Part shown: positions 1 to 12,059 of the stretch, piece after piece
Layout of the letters: every line of letters starts with the position of its first letter
Numbering within the stretch: the first letter of the stretch is position 1
Position numbers and translations under genes: made by a program
The notes under the pieces: model-generated
Told to the model about the DNA's origin: nothing
The model's database searches: none
The model's input: the letters and a program-made list of their open reading frames with translations, nothing else
NCBI RefSeq assembly: GCF_020921035.1
Contig: NC_063156.1
Coordinates: 9,436,501 to 9,500,500, forward strand
Direction of reading: 5' to 3'
Length of the DNA: 64,000 bases
DNA from: Rhodamnia argentea
Lineage: Eukaryota; Streptophyta; Magnoliopsida; Myrtales; Myrtaceae

Positions 1-290
1 ATAAAAATTCTTCCTACCCTTTATGGGCCTGCCCCATTACAAAATATGAAACCCGTGCTTATACATTGAAAGATATTATCTGTCTCTCTTTTTTGATTGA
101 TCATTAAGAACATGAAGTTGGAGAGGTGTTGGGATCTTATTCCTTACAAAAGGTATTATGGTTGGTGTCAAAATAGCTGTCTTGACACCAACAAAGCCTG
201 AGACAACACCCTGTCTTCCAACTATAACCAGGCCTTAAAAAGAACCCCACCCCCCGAAAAAAAAGAGAACCACGCCCACTCTTCCTTTTG

Positions 291-300
291 CATAAATAAT
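291..300 (+). promoter_or_regulatory. TATA-like element of the AG-peptide gene
   Basis: An AT-rich TATA-like string (cataaataat) sits about 120 bp before the AG-peptide start codon, followed by a pyrimidine-rich leader. Position and composition fit a core promoter; the transcription start is inferred, not seen. Confidence 0.45.
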
Positions 301-417
301 CTCACATCCCTCTCATCAAGTTGCAAGCTGCTTGTTGTTCTCTTGAATCGAGCCTGCAAAAGTAGAGCCTTTCATTTGCTGTTGCAAGTATTCATTTGCC
401 GGCGACGGTCACCTGCG

Positions 418-600
418 ATGGAGGCGATGAAGATGAGATTGTTCTTGGCCGTGGTGATCGCCGTGATGGCCGTCTCGGCCATCCAAAGTGTATCGGCTGC
501 CGAAGCGCCTGCGCCTAGCCCAGCTTCGGATGCCCCTGCCTTCGTGCCGGCAGTTCTAGCTTCCCTGATCGTCGGGCTCGCTCTCAGGCTTTTCATCTGA
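418..600 (+). CDS. Arabinogalactan peptide (GPI-anchored AG peptide)
   Basis: A 60-residue precursor, intronless. Residues 1-27 are a signal peptide (MEAMKMRLFLAVV start, Ala/Val-rich core, cleavage near VSA-AEA). The mature core is about a dozen residues with the AP/SP dipeptides (EAPAPSPASDA) that are hydroxylated and O-glycosylated with arabinogalactan. The C-terminal ~20 residues are hydrophobic and would be replaced by a GPI anchor, placing the peptide on the outer face of the plasma membrane and in the wall. The MEAMKM start, the AP/SP core and the SDA-F-P tail resemble the Arabidopsis AGP12/13/14/21 group. The start is the ATG at 418; an in-frame ATG at 343 would put 25 charged residues before the signal peptide and is unlikely. 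The exact role of these peptides is not established; the class is inferred from composition. Confidence 0.9.
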   Translation: MEAMKMRLFLAVVIAVMAVSAIQSVSAAEAPAPSPASDAPAFVPAVLASLIVGLALRLFI

Positions 601-3600
601 GTCTGACCCCGTCCTAGTGTCTCATTCGGCTTTCGTTCCAACGGATTTGAGCCCGGATTTCCGTCGGCATCTTTCTCGAGAATCGGGTGCTTCATTTCAC
701 TCTTGGAAAGCAAAATGAGAATCAAGGATGACTCAGGATTGATGTGTCTGTGCTTCGGTCTCTTATCTTCTGCTTGTCCTTTTTGCTCTCTCTTTTCGCT
801 TTGTGCCCCTTCCTAACTGGTCAATTCTAATAATGACATTTCTTCTCTTACATAGAACGTTTGCTTGATTGCATTGATGGTTATTGCATTCGATTACCGA
901 GTTTAGGAAGAAAGAAGAAATAAATGCACTGCCGACTCGTCTTTGAAACGTCTACCACGACAAAATCGACGCTGTTGTATACTCAAAACCACATCGTTAT
1001 GAGAAAAATCAAGAACCTAAAGGGTAAGATGTTCGGTATCCATCGACTAGTGTGTGTCGTATCACCGGATAACCAAAGCTTTGTGTTTGAACATCATTTC
1101 AAGGACGGCCTTTTTCGATGCGTTGTCCATGAACATACGTTGGTACAAGCAGTTCCTCTTTTTGAAGAACTCTTGATGGTGTTGCTTACTAAAACAATCG
1201 CCATGCCTAATGCTGATTCTAGACATTGTTCTTGGCTGATCGTGTCCCGTAGAGTTTCTTTCTACTTGGCAATTTCCATGTATTGTCTGCTCGGATTTAC
1301 GTTTTGAGAAACAAATCGATACCATGTCGTTCGGCACACCAAATGATATTTCCTGTATCTTTTGAAAAAATAGACGAACGAATGGTATTTCCATCATGAC
1401 ATTCCGGCGAAATGCAAACGAGCAAGGTCGGACTCGTAAAGTGGGATGGCGAAGCATCCCCATGATCTGTGGACTGTAAATGGCTCGACATTCCCCATGA
1501 TTCATGAAATCGATCGACTTATCCATCACGTTTTGTTCTTACCGTGGTAAGGTTTTCACCTATGGTATGAAGTGGTGAGAAGAAGGAATGAACAATTTTG
1601 GATATCCTAGAATTGACCGTAAACGTCCATCATTGACGTCCATGTGATACCGACAAATTCATGAATTAACTCAAAATGAACACCAATGAAATTGGCAAAT
1701 GTTTGAGACGTTGCCGCCGCCACTGCCGCCGCAGCCCCGAGAAATAAAAGTTCTCAGTGCGATGAATCATGACCAGTCGCAAAAATCTAGCATCATATCA
1801 CATAATAACAGCAAAGTTGCACAGATTGGAGAGAGAGTACATGTTTTTCTCTGATAATTTACCACACTAATAAACCGAAAATGTCTCCGCGGGAGGCCAC
1901 AACACGAACTGCCTATCGGAGGGTATGCGCTTCTGTTGTCCATCCATGGTTGTGTCTCTAACTCGAACAGAACAAGTGATGTCTGAAGTTTCGGCGACGT
2001 AAGGCTCGCTGGTTCGAGAAGAAAGTCGATTCGGGAGAAGCAAAAGAATGACCTTTGGTGGAGAAACAGCATGAGCAGGCGATGAAAAAGTGAGAGCCGA
2101 GAGGGAAGGGCGGCCCCGAGCACGGGACGACATTAAGCCAAGTCTCGCCGCTGCGTTGCCAGGGACAAAGGCAGTAATTGAAGTGGTATCCAGAAATGTG
2201 ATCGACAAATAACTGGAAACTTATTCAACCACAAGCCAGCTTGGATTGGCTCATAGCAATAGCACCAGTAGCCAGACGAGCCATTGAACCCCTGATCAGC
2301 CGAAATATAGAAAAGGTTGCAAGCTGGGGGATCTAAATTGCAGGGACAGAACCGACAGGTAGTTCATGTTGCAGCCCCCTGCGGAGACATTTTCGGTTTA
2401 TTAGTGTCGTAAATTGCAGGGTGGCGGCGGCGGCGGCGGGTGGGCCACAGCGACAGTAGGGGGGCAGCGGCGGGCCGCTGTATAGATTGGGTATGAGTCA
2501 TAAAATTTATACCGTATGAAAAAGGATCAAAATAGGTTAAATAAATCAATATGAATCGGATCATATTTGACCCGACCCAAATCTAAATCGATCCACCCTG
2601 TTTGACCGTAAGAAACCCGTTCTTTATTTCGATTTGTTCGACGCTTTACGCTCCTTAGGGACAAATTTAAGATAGCGCCTAGAGAAAGCTCCGTAACGGT
2701 ATATTCTCCAGAGAGATTGCTCGTGACCTTGTCCAAATGGTCCCCATCGTGAACACCCTTCGGGGCCTTCACTCCTACAATTGGAACATGTTCCTGACTT
2801 CGCAGGGATATCCAATTATCCATTTCTACAGACGTCCTCCTTTTATTGCAGTTCTCTTTCATCTTTCCTTCTCTTTTTCAATTTTCTGCTTCTATCCATA
2901 CTTCCTCCCCCATGAACAATGCTGCAACCACGCCTTTCACCAACATCACCCTCGTCAGATAATTCGCAGAAACCAACCTCGACGGGCACTTGAGCAAGCT
3001 TGTCTCGTTAATACGTGGGACTCACTCGTATCAGCAAGACATCCGACTCAAGATTTAAGACCCATTTGTTCGGAGGTCCCCCTCCATTAACCAGTCACGT
3101 TCTTCTCCCTTGATGTCCCCATAGAAATATCTTTCCGGCCCAGACAGCTACACAGGGCAGATTTCAAGAACTGTCTGCCATGGCTGTTTAGCCTGATCTC
3201 AGAAGCTCAGATAGTTCATCAATGGCGTCTATACCAATTTCAAGGAAGAAGGGGGGGGGGGTGGGGGGGGCGCAGATTCCTCATGGACTGAACTGACCAT
3301 TTGAATAAGTGATAAAAGTCATTATGACAGATAAAAACTAGATAAAAAGGTCGTACAAGCCTTATGCAACTCATGATCATTCCTTAGACGACACGAAAGA
3401 AAATGCCAACTCATGTCCCACTAAACTTCCTCTAGCGTGAGTCATCAAAGCAATAAGGAGGATGCCGCCAACCTCCAATATCCTTTCAAAACAAAAGCTT
3501 TATGACTTGTCGACATGAAACCAAAAGCTGGACTAATAATGCCTTCTCCAGCAGATGTATAGCTTACAGCTCCCAACATACAGCAGCACTAGAAAAATAT

Positions 3601-4480
3601 TGCCGAGTCCGGACTTTAGATGTTGCAGACAATCATACAATCGACAATATGCTGTTCAGAATATATACAACCGTGGCGTATCAGATATACTATAAGATAC
3701 TAGAGATTTGCAATGTTACTATACATATGGAGACAGCGAGCTTTCATATACATACAAGATGGCATATCAGGAGGGGTCCTGAGACCTGACCGAGGAAGTA
3801 TCTTGCATCGCACTTCAAAGGCTATCGTAGTAGCCACCGACGATGATGTGAGCACGGGTGTGCGGGACTCCTCTCACCGCAGATATCGCTTCGTTCAGTT
3901 TGGTTGCATGATGGACAACCTTCTTAATTCTCTGCACACACACAAAGTTCCAAGCTACTCAAGTTTGATAGGTTTCAAGTATCGCGAAAAAAAAAAAAAA
4001 ACGAATTTATATGTTTTACCCTAAACCAAGAGGGGGAACCATGTGTGTCAACAAGTGCCTGAATCAAAATTATATGTTTCGAGCATGTAAAAAACAGGGA
4101 CCTTTTTGTGCATGTTACATTTTCTTTGTAATAGGTCGAATTAGACCACAAGTCCCGTCTCTACTTTCTGGGAAACACAAAAACTGTATTCTTCAACCTT
4201 CCTCAAATGCGGAAAACATCACCAACCACATGCATATCTTATTGTTGACCTTCTTACTCAGTTTCAGGATTATCCTTCTGGCAAATTCAAGGACTTAGCC
4301 TCTCATCATAGAGTCGTGCTCTGTTTTTCTGCCACATCTTATCTAAGGACTAATCTAAAGGGCCACCAAAGTTGGTCGAGGATGGCTCAACGCCAAACAT
4401 CGCCGGAAGGAAGCGGGATTTCTTAATGGGAAAAGCCAAGCTATGTGTTGCATGCATTCTGAGAGATATACAATGTGCAG
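601..4480. other. Intergenic stretch without a recognised gene
   Basis: The first ~250 bp are probably 3' UTR of the AG-peptide gene. The rest has scattered ORFs on both strands without recognisable domains or supported starts. Around 2520-2620 there is a dispersed-repeat-like motif (gacccgacccaaatc) also seen near 37,850. A pure G run interrupted once by T lies at 3251-3270. About 4300-4480 is probably 3' UTR of the minus-strand gene that follows. Confidence 0.5.
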
Positions 4481-5219
4481 TTACCAAAGAATCGATTTTG
4501 TTCTGACCTTATCATCACTGTAGATCTGAAACCGCAGGTTCTGCTTCTGCTGGCTCTGCCTGTTGTTCCCCTGACGGCTTCCGAGAATCAGGACGCAGAA
4601 CGTCGCCGCCGCGGCCACTCCGAACGAGCACAGAGCTCCGATCCCAGTGAAGCTTCTCTTCAGTATGTTATGCACCCCATTACTCTCGCCCTCGCCCTCG
4701 CCCTCGCCCTCGCTCCTCTTCTGCTCCCACAGCGCCTCTCCCACTTCACGCGTGGCGTCGCTCTTGTCCTTCACCACCACCGCCGCCTCCCTCTCTCCCC
4801 TCATCCTCGGCGGCGAGGACAGGCTCTTCCTCTCCGTCGCCGCCTCCGCCTCCCCCCATTGTCATGTCGACGAATTCGTTTTTGTCCCTCGCCACCTTCT
4901 TGAAGAAGGCGCCGGGCGTCATCTCTCGCTCCGAGCCCGAGCCCAAGCCCCCCAAGCTCGGAGCTTTGACTCTCTCAGCGGGTAGATCGGCGATTCCCTT
5001 GACCGCCGGAGGCCCCGCGGCCGCCTCCGGGCCAAGTCCGATCGCGGCGGGGACGATCCAGTCCGCCGGCGGAGAGGGGCAGCGGAAGTGGTCCATGTCG
5101 AGGACGCTCTGGGAGTGGCAGCTCCGGCGGCGGGAGTAGATCTTGCCGCCGCGGCCGTCCTCGTGGAAGTCGAGGAGGCCGTCGACGGCGAGGAGCTCCC
5201 ACTCGTCAATGTCCATCAT
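4481..5219 (-). CDS. Small acidic C-terminal-anchored membrane protein (DUF6821-like), with frameshift
   Basis: The start MMDIDEWELLAVDGLLDFHED resembles plant proteins of the DUF6821 type: an acidic N-terminus, a middle with Ser/Pro and FFKKV segments, a Gly/Glu-rich linker and one C-terminal transmembrane helix (around GALCSFGVAAAATF) followed by a short basic tail. The frame opened at 5219 closes at 4746, while the C-terminal half (VVVKDKSDATREVGE through the membrane helix to the stop at 4481) is open in the next frame, overlapping at 4746-4804. One base too many in the GGGG run near 4800 would join the two into a protein of about 245 residues. A short intron is less likely because both frames stay coding-like through the overlap. 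I know no biochemical function; family assignment is from memory of the N-terminal motif. Either of the first two Met codons could be the start. Confidence 0.75.
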
Positions 5220-5369
5220 CTCTCGAGAGGGCGGGGGTCGGAGGGATGCGATTCAGCGTCGCGGAGTCGGAGGTGGTTTTCATGGAGGAAGAAGCGCTCA
5301 TTCACCCATCGTCAATGGGTGTTTTCGCTGGCGCGTTGATGCAGGGGAGACGAAGAGTACAGAAGCAGT

Positions 5370-5370
5370 T

Positions 5371-5401
<31 letters not shown>

Positions 5402-5405
5402 AGGG
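5370..5405. repeat. GA microsatellite upstream of the DUF6821-like gene
   Basis: An almost pure GA tract of about 35 bp lies ~150 bp upstream of the minus-strand start codon, so it reads CT-rich in the transcribed direction. CT tracts near plant start sites are common; a regulatory role is inference. Confidence 0.7.
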
Positions 5406-6583
5406 GGTTGGGCTTATCCTTGCAGAAGACGACGGATTGGATTGGAGGGTGGTCCAAAGTGGGCCCACACTGGATAATGTACCTCTTTGATTGGGCTCGT
5501 AGATATTTCCTTTTCCCTCTTTATTTTTCTTCTCAATTCTTGTTTTTTTTTTTTTTTTTGGTGAGCCAAATAGTAGCACGTCCAAATTAAGAATTACACT
5601 TCGTGCCAGCATACCATAAGCTTGTAATTAGCTTGAAACATAAGCTAAAAAATTTCACCTCATACTTCTTCTTTTTTTCCATAGTATTCCGCGCTTCTTC
5701 TCATACATTCATGCCGTGAATATACAATGTCAGCTTCGGTCTAAATTCGACCCGTTGAAATCGGACCAAGCAGAACAACATCTCCGTTCCGAAATCCCAT
5801 GATTGATTTTTTTCGGCAATCAACCGTACGGGGCTTCCTTTGTTTTTTCGTCTAGGGTTTTCAAATTAGTACATGAAAACGATTCGATACGGAGAGTCTG
5901 CTGACAAGAGAAGGAAGGAAGGAGGTACAACGCGGCAATAGTGAAGGTGGTCCATTCCATGGACGCCGTCGAAGGCCTGCTTACTAACTGAGGAGACAAG
6001 AGAAAGGGGCAAGCAAGTCTTGAAGGGTAGATGAGGCGAAGACGATGCTTCCAAACGAAGCGTCCATCCTCGTGGGGGAAGAAGGATCATGAAAACGAAT
6101 TTCGCTTCGCCGGACTTGGCGGCGAAGGCGTGAAAAACGACAAGGAGGAGAAGACGGAGATCGAAAGCGACGGCCCGCCACATCTGTCCAGTCCATCCGT
6201 TCGTATCTTCTTTGGTTTCTTCACTGTTTCTGTGGGCTACTTGAATATTCCTCCTCAATTTTGGCCAAACCAGCAAAAAAAAAAAAAAATTGAAATTTTT
6301 TTGGATCATGCTGCAGTTGGGTCATTAGCTTTAACAATCCCAATCTGGCACTCTACATTATGTACTTACCAAAAACTAATTTCCATCTCATAAAACATCT
6401 TAATCCAATACGTTTTACCCAAATCTAGCGCCCGTTAGCAATTTGAGACCCGATGTGGACGATAGATTTAGTGTAGAGGTACTCGTTTGAGCTTAATTTT
6501 TTTTTAAAGATAAAAATTAGTTCGGGATAGATGTGTCATGCATTTTCTCATTCTGGAATTTCATTGATAGTAACCCTCTAAAT
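5406..6583. other. Intergenic stretch without a recognised gene
   Basis: Promoter side of the DUF6821-like gene, then unassigned sequence with poly-A/T runs (for example around 5547 and 6275). ORFs on both strands around 5866-6393 show no domain and overlap each other on opposite strands. Confidence 0.45.
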
Positions 6584-8049
6584 GGGAAAATTGTCCAAAA
6601 AATTCTAAACCTATTGTACGGCGGCCTATTCAGTTGAAAACATTTCAGTTGTACAAATTTAGTCATAAACCTTTCGGCAACTTGTCGGTTTAGTCCTAAT
6701 TTTTTAATCGTACCCATTTAGTTATAACCATTTTGATTATTTGTCAACTTAGTCCGAAACCTTTTTAAAAATTTATCAATTTAGTTCTTCCCGCCAATTT
6801 TGATCGGAAATCGTAGACATGGCGATATAGTCAGCATCGATTGCCCTACATGATATGGCCGGAACCGACGTAGAAAATTTCTCATTTTCATTTTCATTTT
6901 TATGTTTCCATTTTTCACTCTGTAGGCCATTGTCGGGTCTTGAGTAGGAGACGATTGCACCGGCTATCGGGCGAAGGAAGCCCTTGCTCGAAATCATATT
7001 AAATTGTTATAAAAAATTATCAACGTTAGGACCGACCGTTTCACATCGTAGTTTTTTGGCCAAAATTAAGCGGTGAGCTTAATTGAGAAAATAAGAAAAA
7101 GTTTATGACTCAATTGGCAAAGTTAAAAGTTTAATGACTGAATTGGAAAAAAAAAAGAGTTAAAACTTTGTTGACAGTTTTTGAATTCCCTTCCCATACG
7201 AACTTTCTCGAAAGCAAGGTTCTATTTATTTCGCAGAAAATGAAACCTGAAACCGACAATATTTCTCAAAAAGTCATTTTCCACAAAAAATGATAATAGT
7301 TTCCGGTAACCTGAAACTGAATGGGAGTCATTAAGTCAAAGCGATCAAGTTCAAGGGTATTTCGAAATAAAGTCAAATACTAGAAAAATTAATATTTCAC
7401 TTTCGTTGAAAGAAAAATGCGGGAGTAGTGGACTTATGGAACGAATCAAATTAACCAAGGGAAGAATGAAGTGGCCCAATTCCATGGCTCCATGAGCCAT
7501 CGAACGCATGAAAAATTTCGACAGAAAATCGAATGTCAATTGTCTTACGTGGCATCGTCGATATTGATGTGGATAATTATTGTAATTTCATTATTTTTAT
7601 TTTTTTGATTATATTGATTTTTTATTTTGATTTTCCTTTTTTTTTTCTTTGCTTTTTCTTTTGTGTTGGCGAAATTACAAAGGCCTTGCCCAAGGCCATA
7701 GTGGCCTCGCCCTTGCCTAGTGCCTTCGCGGCCCCCACCAGCCGCAAGCGAGGCATTCATGGCGACCCTCACAGGCACAAAAAAAGAAGAAGAAGAAGCA
7801 AAGACAAAAAGGAAAATCAAACTAGAAAATCAACATATGAAAAATTACTTTTTAAAATCACAATAATTTTCCACATCAGCGTCGGCGACCCGATATAGGA
7901 CAACCGGCATCCGGGTCATTTTCGATCAAAATTGGTTGAAAAAATTCAATTGTCGAAATACTTAGGACTAAATTGATCAAATTAAAATGTTTATGACTGA
8001 ATTGACACGAACGCAATATGTTTAATAAATTTTTTTTGATGATTTACCC
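6584..8049. mobile_element. Probable non-autonomous TIR element, possibly composite
   Basis: The left edge (gggaaaattgtccaaaaaat) and the reverse complement of the right edge (gggtaaatcatcaaaaaaaa) are diverged inverted repeats, and both continue into the 'tttagtcctaa...' type sequence found at the ends of other elements here. Similar end-like sequence also occurs inside (about 7080-7160), so this may be two nested copies. Around 7680-7760 there is a short GC-rich core. No transposase is encoded. I could not identify a target-site duplication. Confidence 0.5.
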
Positions 8050-10870
8050 GCGAGAGTGGAGGGTTGCAAGAATCTAGGGCTATGTCTGTTATCGAACTAT
8101 TTGTCTGAAGTGCTAGTTGCACATGCATTGACAAACGTAATGTTAGGGATAAAAAGACTAAACATATCATTTCGTAATTCATGCCATTCGTTCTTATATA
8201 TTAACACTTACATCTCAATTTGACATGATGAATGGTCACAATCAAAGATTACCACCACATTAATGTCTGGTGTGATTATTTTGCAAGCGTATGCTTTCTT
8301 CATGCATAAATGCTAAACTATCAAACATTCCTTCAAATCGCGGATCAAAGTGAGCACCAACATTACGTCGAGCATATCGTGATTGATACGGCACATTAGT
8401 AAGAGTAGGTACTGACATTTGATGCCGAACATCCCTTTAAGCACATCAATTTAAAGATTAGAGGCGAATTATCTTGATTACTCGGATAAGAAGAGGTGTG
8501 AAAAGGGGGCAAAGATTTTTGTTTATAGGAGATAAGTGTCGAAAGAGGGAAGCAAGAAAAGAAGACTCAGATGAAAATCAATCAAATGAATTCAAGATGC
8601 TTAGCAAAGAGCTGCAAGTTATCTTTCAAGAGAGGCGGAAGTTGAAATTCCAATACGAAGGCACCACCATGGATGAAAAGCTGGAGGAGTCATCCAACAT
8701 TACAACGTGGACGAGAGGGAAGAGATCTATCTTTACGGCTCAATTGTTTTGCCAAAAATGAATAATTTATAAAATATTTTTCCTAAAAATGATCAATCAC
8801 ATAGCTTGAAATAGTGAGTTAATGAAAAATATTTTTCATCACCGATAACAATTTATGTCTAAACATTCTCCATTGGTTCGTTTTCGTGGGTGATATAAAA
8901 GATCACTCTTAAGAAAATATTTTTCAAATCATCTATTTTTCGTGAAACTAACCAAACCTTCGTCTTTTCTTCTTTTCCCTCCACTTTCGGTTTACAAGCA
9001 CAGGAGACAAAAAGCAGACAAAACACAAGCACCGCCGGAGAAGAGCCTACACGCGCCGTTGACGAGCCTAACATTCGATTCCAAAATAGCGGCGAGGTGC
9101 CATCTTTGTGGTTTTTGGCCAATAACGTATATTTTCAGAGACTTTTCAAAGTCGTACTATAACTAGATCGCTTTGGAAGACGGAAAGTTGGCCATGGTTA
9201 GAAGCACGTTGAATTCAAAAGGCGCGCAAAAGAGAGAAATTAGGCATCCTCTCCGCGTCTTTATGCGGCCATTCTTCGTCTGATCCAGCCAAAAAAAAAA
9301 AAGAAAGAAAGAAAGGTAATGGTCGGAGACTTATCATATATTATACGGGGTTCTCCATGCATGCGGACCGAAGACGGTCAAACCTTTCAATCCCGAAACC
9401 AAAACACAAGACAAGAAGGAAATCCGTTTGACCACCGTCTAAATGAGCCTAACATGATCGATCCTATGTACGATGTAAAAGTCCAAAAATGGTGGAAGTA
9501 CATGGAGTTAGATCCATGCTCGTGCACACGAGCCGGGGAATTTTCCGAAAGCTATATGTATCATCTATATTCGTCGCGGTCGGCATCCGTTTTGGTCTTG
9601 TCGTAGCTTGGTGCGACGATAGTTGGTCCTCCATATCTCAAATGCCTATATTATATGCCTGCTTGACGTCTAACTTATGAATTTCCTTGATGGTCTTCAA
9701 TGGCTACCGTAATCATTCTATCATGTAGACTTTCCTTCGGTACCGCCGGAGAACAGAGTTTCCACTTCTTAGTCTAATTCAGTGGACAGTCTCCCTCATC
9801 GAGATTACGACATGGAAAACCGTCGGGCCCTAGATGATGAATGTAACCATCCCCTGATATGTAAGTGGTAAAAACTTTCTTTCAGGGTTTAGTAGTTTTT
9901 GACACGCCCTAAACCTGAAGGCCGGGTCGCCTCGTGAATGGAAGAAACCCTAAAATCTTTCTCAGCAAACGGAAAGGGGTTGTCCAAACATACGAAACGG
10001 AAGGAGCCTTCGCATCGGGCGCGTGTTCGAATCGCTACATCTCTCGTCTAAAACGATCTTGCGGAGTAGGCGACGTCTTCATCCCCGCAGAGCGACTCAT
10101 ACACGATGTTATCCGGGGAAAAACGCCGTAAATTCTCCACCGCCGCACACGAGTTACTTCCGTTCGTCTCGCAGTCAATTTTCAACCGACGATGCATACT
10201 TCGGTTACCTTGATCCACGGTTGAAATCGATTGAGAGAAGTTTTCTGGGGGCACAGGGTCTTGAGATCTCAGGTTAAGAAAAAAACAAAGGATGTGAAGT
10301 TTTCTGCACATCCTGATGTTCATGCCACTTTTGTTGATCTTTTGTCGCCAGCTACGCACCAAATATTATATATATAAAATATTTGTAGTCCAAATCCTTT
10401 TCGTCAAGTTAACCAAAACATGCGCGGGCAAAGATAAGCCAAGCCGTGAAGTCCAAGCGATTCTTTTATTCGTTTTTATTTGGATAACATAAAATAAGAC
10501 AAATGAGACATGCTCTACTTCTCACTCTTCAATTTTGGGGAATCCGACACGACGACGTTTCGACCTCTCGAGCTCTCCCGCCCCCACTATCCATTTCCTG
10601 TTCCGCGCGACACGACCGAAAAATGGCCGCCCATGCAATCAAACGTCGGATATAATAAACTATTGGAGCGCCACGCGTCGGAATCTGATTGGCCGTTCAA
10701 TATGCCTATTCATAAGAAATGAAGGCTGTCTCGTGTGCGCTCTTTGTAACTTTTCCTTCCTGCCCCTGCTCGACATCGTCGTCATCTCCTCCCTACATAT
10801 ACTGCCCTCCCCCCCACGAAACCCTAATTCACTTTATCCACAATCAATCATCCTTCGCGTACACAGCGAC
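8050..10870. other. Unassigned sequence, partly repeat-derived
   Basis: About 8700-8970 has short inverted tracts of the aaaatatttttc type ending in gtgaaactaaccaaacc, suggesting a small MITE. The rest, including a GC-richer part at 9900-10,270, shows only overlapping ORFs on opposite strands without recognised domains. The final few hundred bases are the MYB promoter. Confidence 0.4.
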
Positions 10871-10872
10871 GA

Positions 10873-10894
10873 AGCGAGAGAGAGAGAGAGAGAG
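10873..10894. repeat. GA microsatellite in the MYB leader
   Basis: A GA tract runs directly up to the MYB start codon, so it lies in the 5' UTR. Confidence 0.8.
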
Positions 10895-12059
10895 ATGAGG
10901 AATCCGCCATCGTCATCGTCATCATCGACTTGGCCGAGCAAGCCAACGCCGTGCTGCAGCAAAGTGGGAATCAAGAGGGGCCCGTGGACGCCTGAGGAAG
11001 ACGAGGTCCTGGCGGGCTATGTGAAGAAGGAAGGGGAAGGGAGGTGGAGGACTCTGCCGAAACGGGCAGGGCTTATGCGCTGCGGCAAGAGCTGCCGCCT
11101 CCGGTGGATGAACTATCTCCGGCCATCCGTCAAGAGAGGGCAGATCGAGCCGGACGAGGAGGATCTCATCCTGAGGCTCCACCGATTGCTCGGTAACAGG
11201 TGAGCGCTGATACGCCCCCAATTATAGCGAAAAACAGATCCTTTTCGGAGATGTTCTGAACCTCCACATGCATAGTCTGAAAGATCTCTCCTTCCTGGGC
11301 ACGTAATGAAGTTGATGATATTACTCGCTTACACATATACTAACTCATGATCTTGTAGGCATCTGTCTAAACAATAGCTAATGTTGTTTCTGATCCAATT
11401 AGTTTGGTTGAGCTTGATTATTTAGGTGGTCCCTGATAGCCGGGAGAATTCCAGGAAGGACAGACAACGAGATCAAGAACTACTGGAACACTCATCTAAG
11501 CAAGAAACTCATCAGCCAAGGGATCGATCCGAGGACCCACAAGCCATTAGACCTTATCCCCAACATGCCGACATCAGATCTCCATGATGTTGCACCGGCT
11601 TCAATCTCCCCAAAAACCCCTAGCGCGTCTGAGTTTCAAGTGACTAATGGCGATCACTATCGAGTCACCGTAACCGATAACACCAAGGATCCTAAGGAAG
11701 TGATGACTAACCTGCAAGATCCGCGTCCAAACCCTAGGGTTGATCATCAGGACGGTATCAATCAGAGTTGGCAGAATCTTGATGGGACAGCGATGATGGC
11801 CGGATCTTCGTCACACCATAGCAAAGCACAGAGCCATGCTCAATTCTACATGGACAACAATAATGAGGACCTGTTCTCTTCATTCTTGGATTCTCTGATC
11901 AACGAGGATGGCTACATGAATCAGCATCAGCGTGCGACTTCTTTCCTTCCTATGGTTTCTTCTGCTATGAATAACTACAATAATCAAGGAGCCATCTGGG
12001 ACGCTGAATTGAGAGCTGCAATGGGGCCATTACCCGATCAGAAAAAATGGAACCTATAA
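10895..12059 (+). CDS. MYB5: R2R3-MYB transcription factor, MYB5-like
   Basis: Two exons, 10895-11199 and 11426-12059, encode 312 residues; the intron is phase 2 with GT-AG ends and splits Arg102 just before the first Trp of the R3 recognition part ([10 protein letters not shown]). R2 begins near residue 28 ([13 protein letters not shown]) and R3 covers roughly 80-130. The bHLH-interaction signature is complete: D90-L91, R94, L98, L105, R109. The PCC-K-G-KRGPWT start, [17 protein letters not shown] and the acidic C-terminal [12 protein letters not shown] motif (near 251) match the AtMYB5 / VvMYB5 group, which acts with bHLH and WD40 partners on seed-coat, mucilage, trichome and proanthocyanidin genes. 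The start ATG is the first after a GA-rich leader. There is no intron in R2, where many R2R3-MYB genes have one. Function is by family; a close TT2-type paralogue is the main alternative. Confidence 0.93.

Noticed and set aside
924-1529. Overlapping ORFs on both strands near 0.9-1.5 kb
   Set aside because: No domain, opposite strands cover the same bases, no promoter or splice support.
3251-3270. G run as a quadruplex
   Set aside because: One G10-12 and one G8 tract separated by a single T; may be an assembly-sensitive homopolymer, with no other context.
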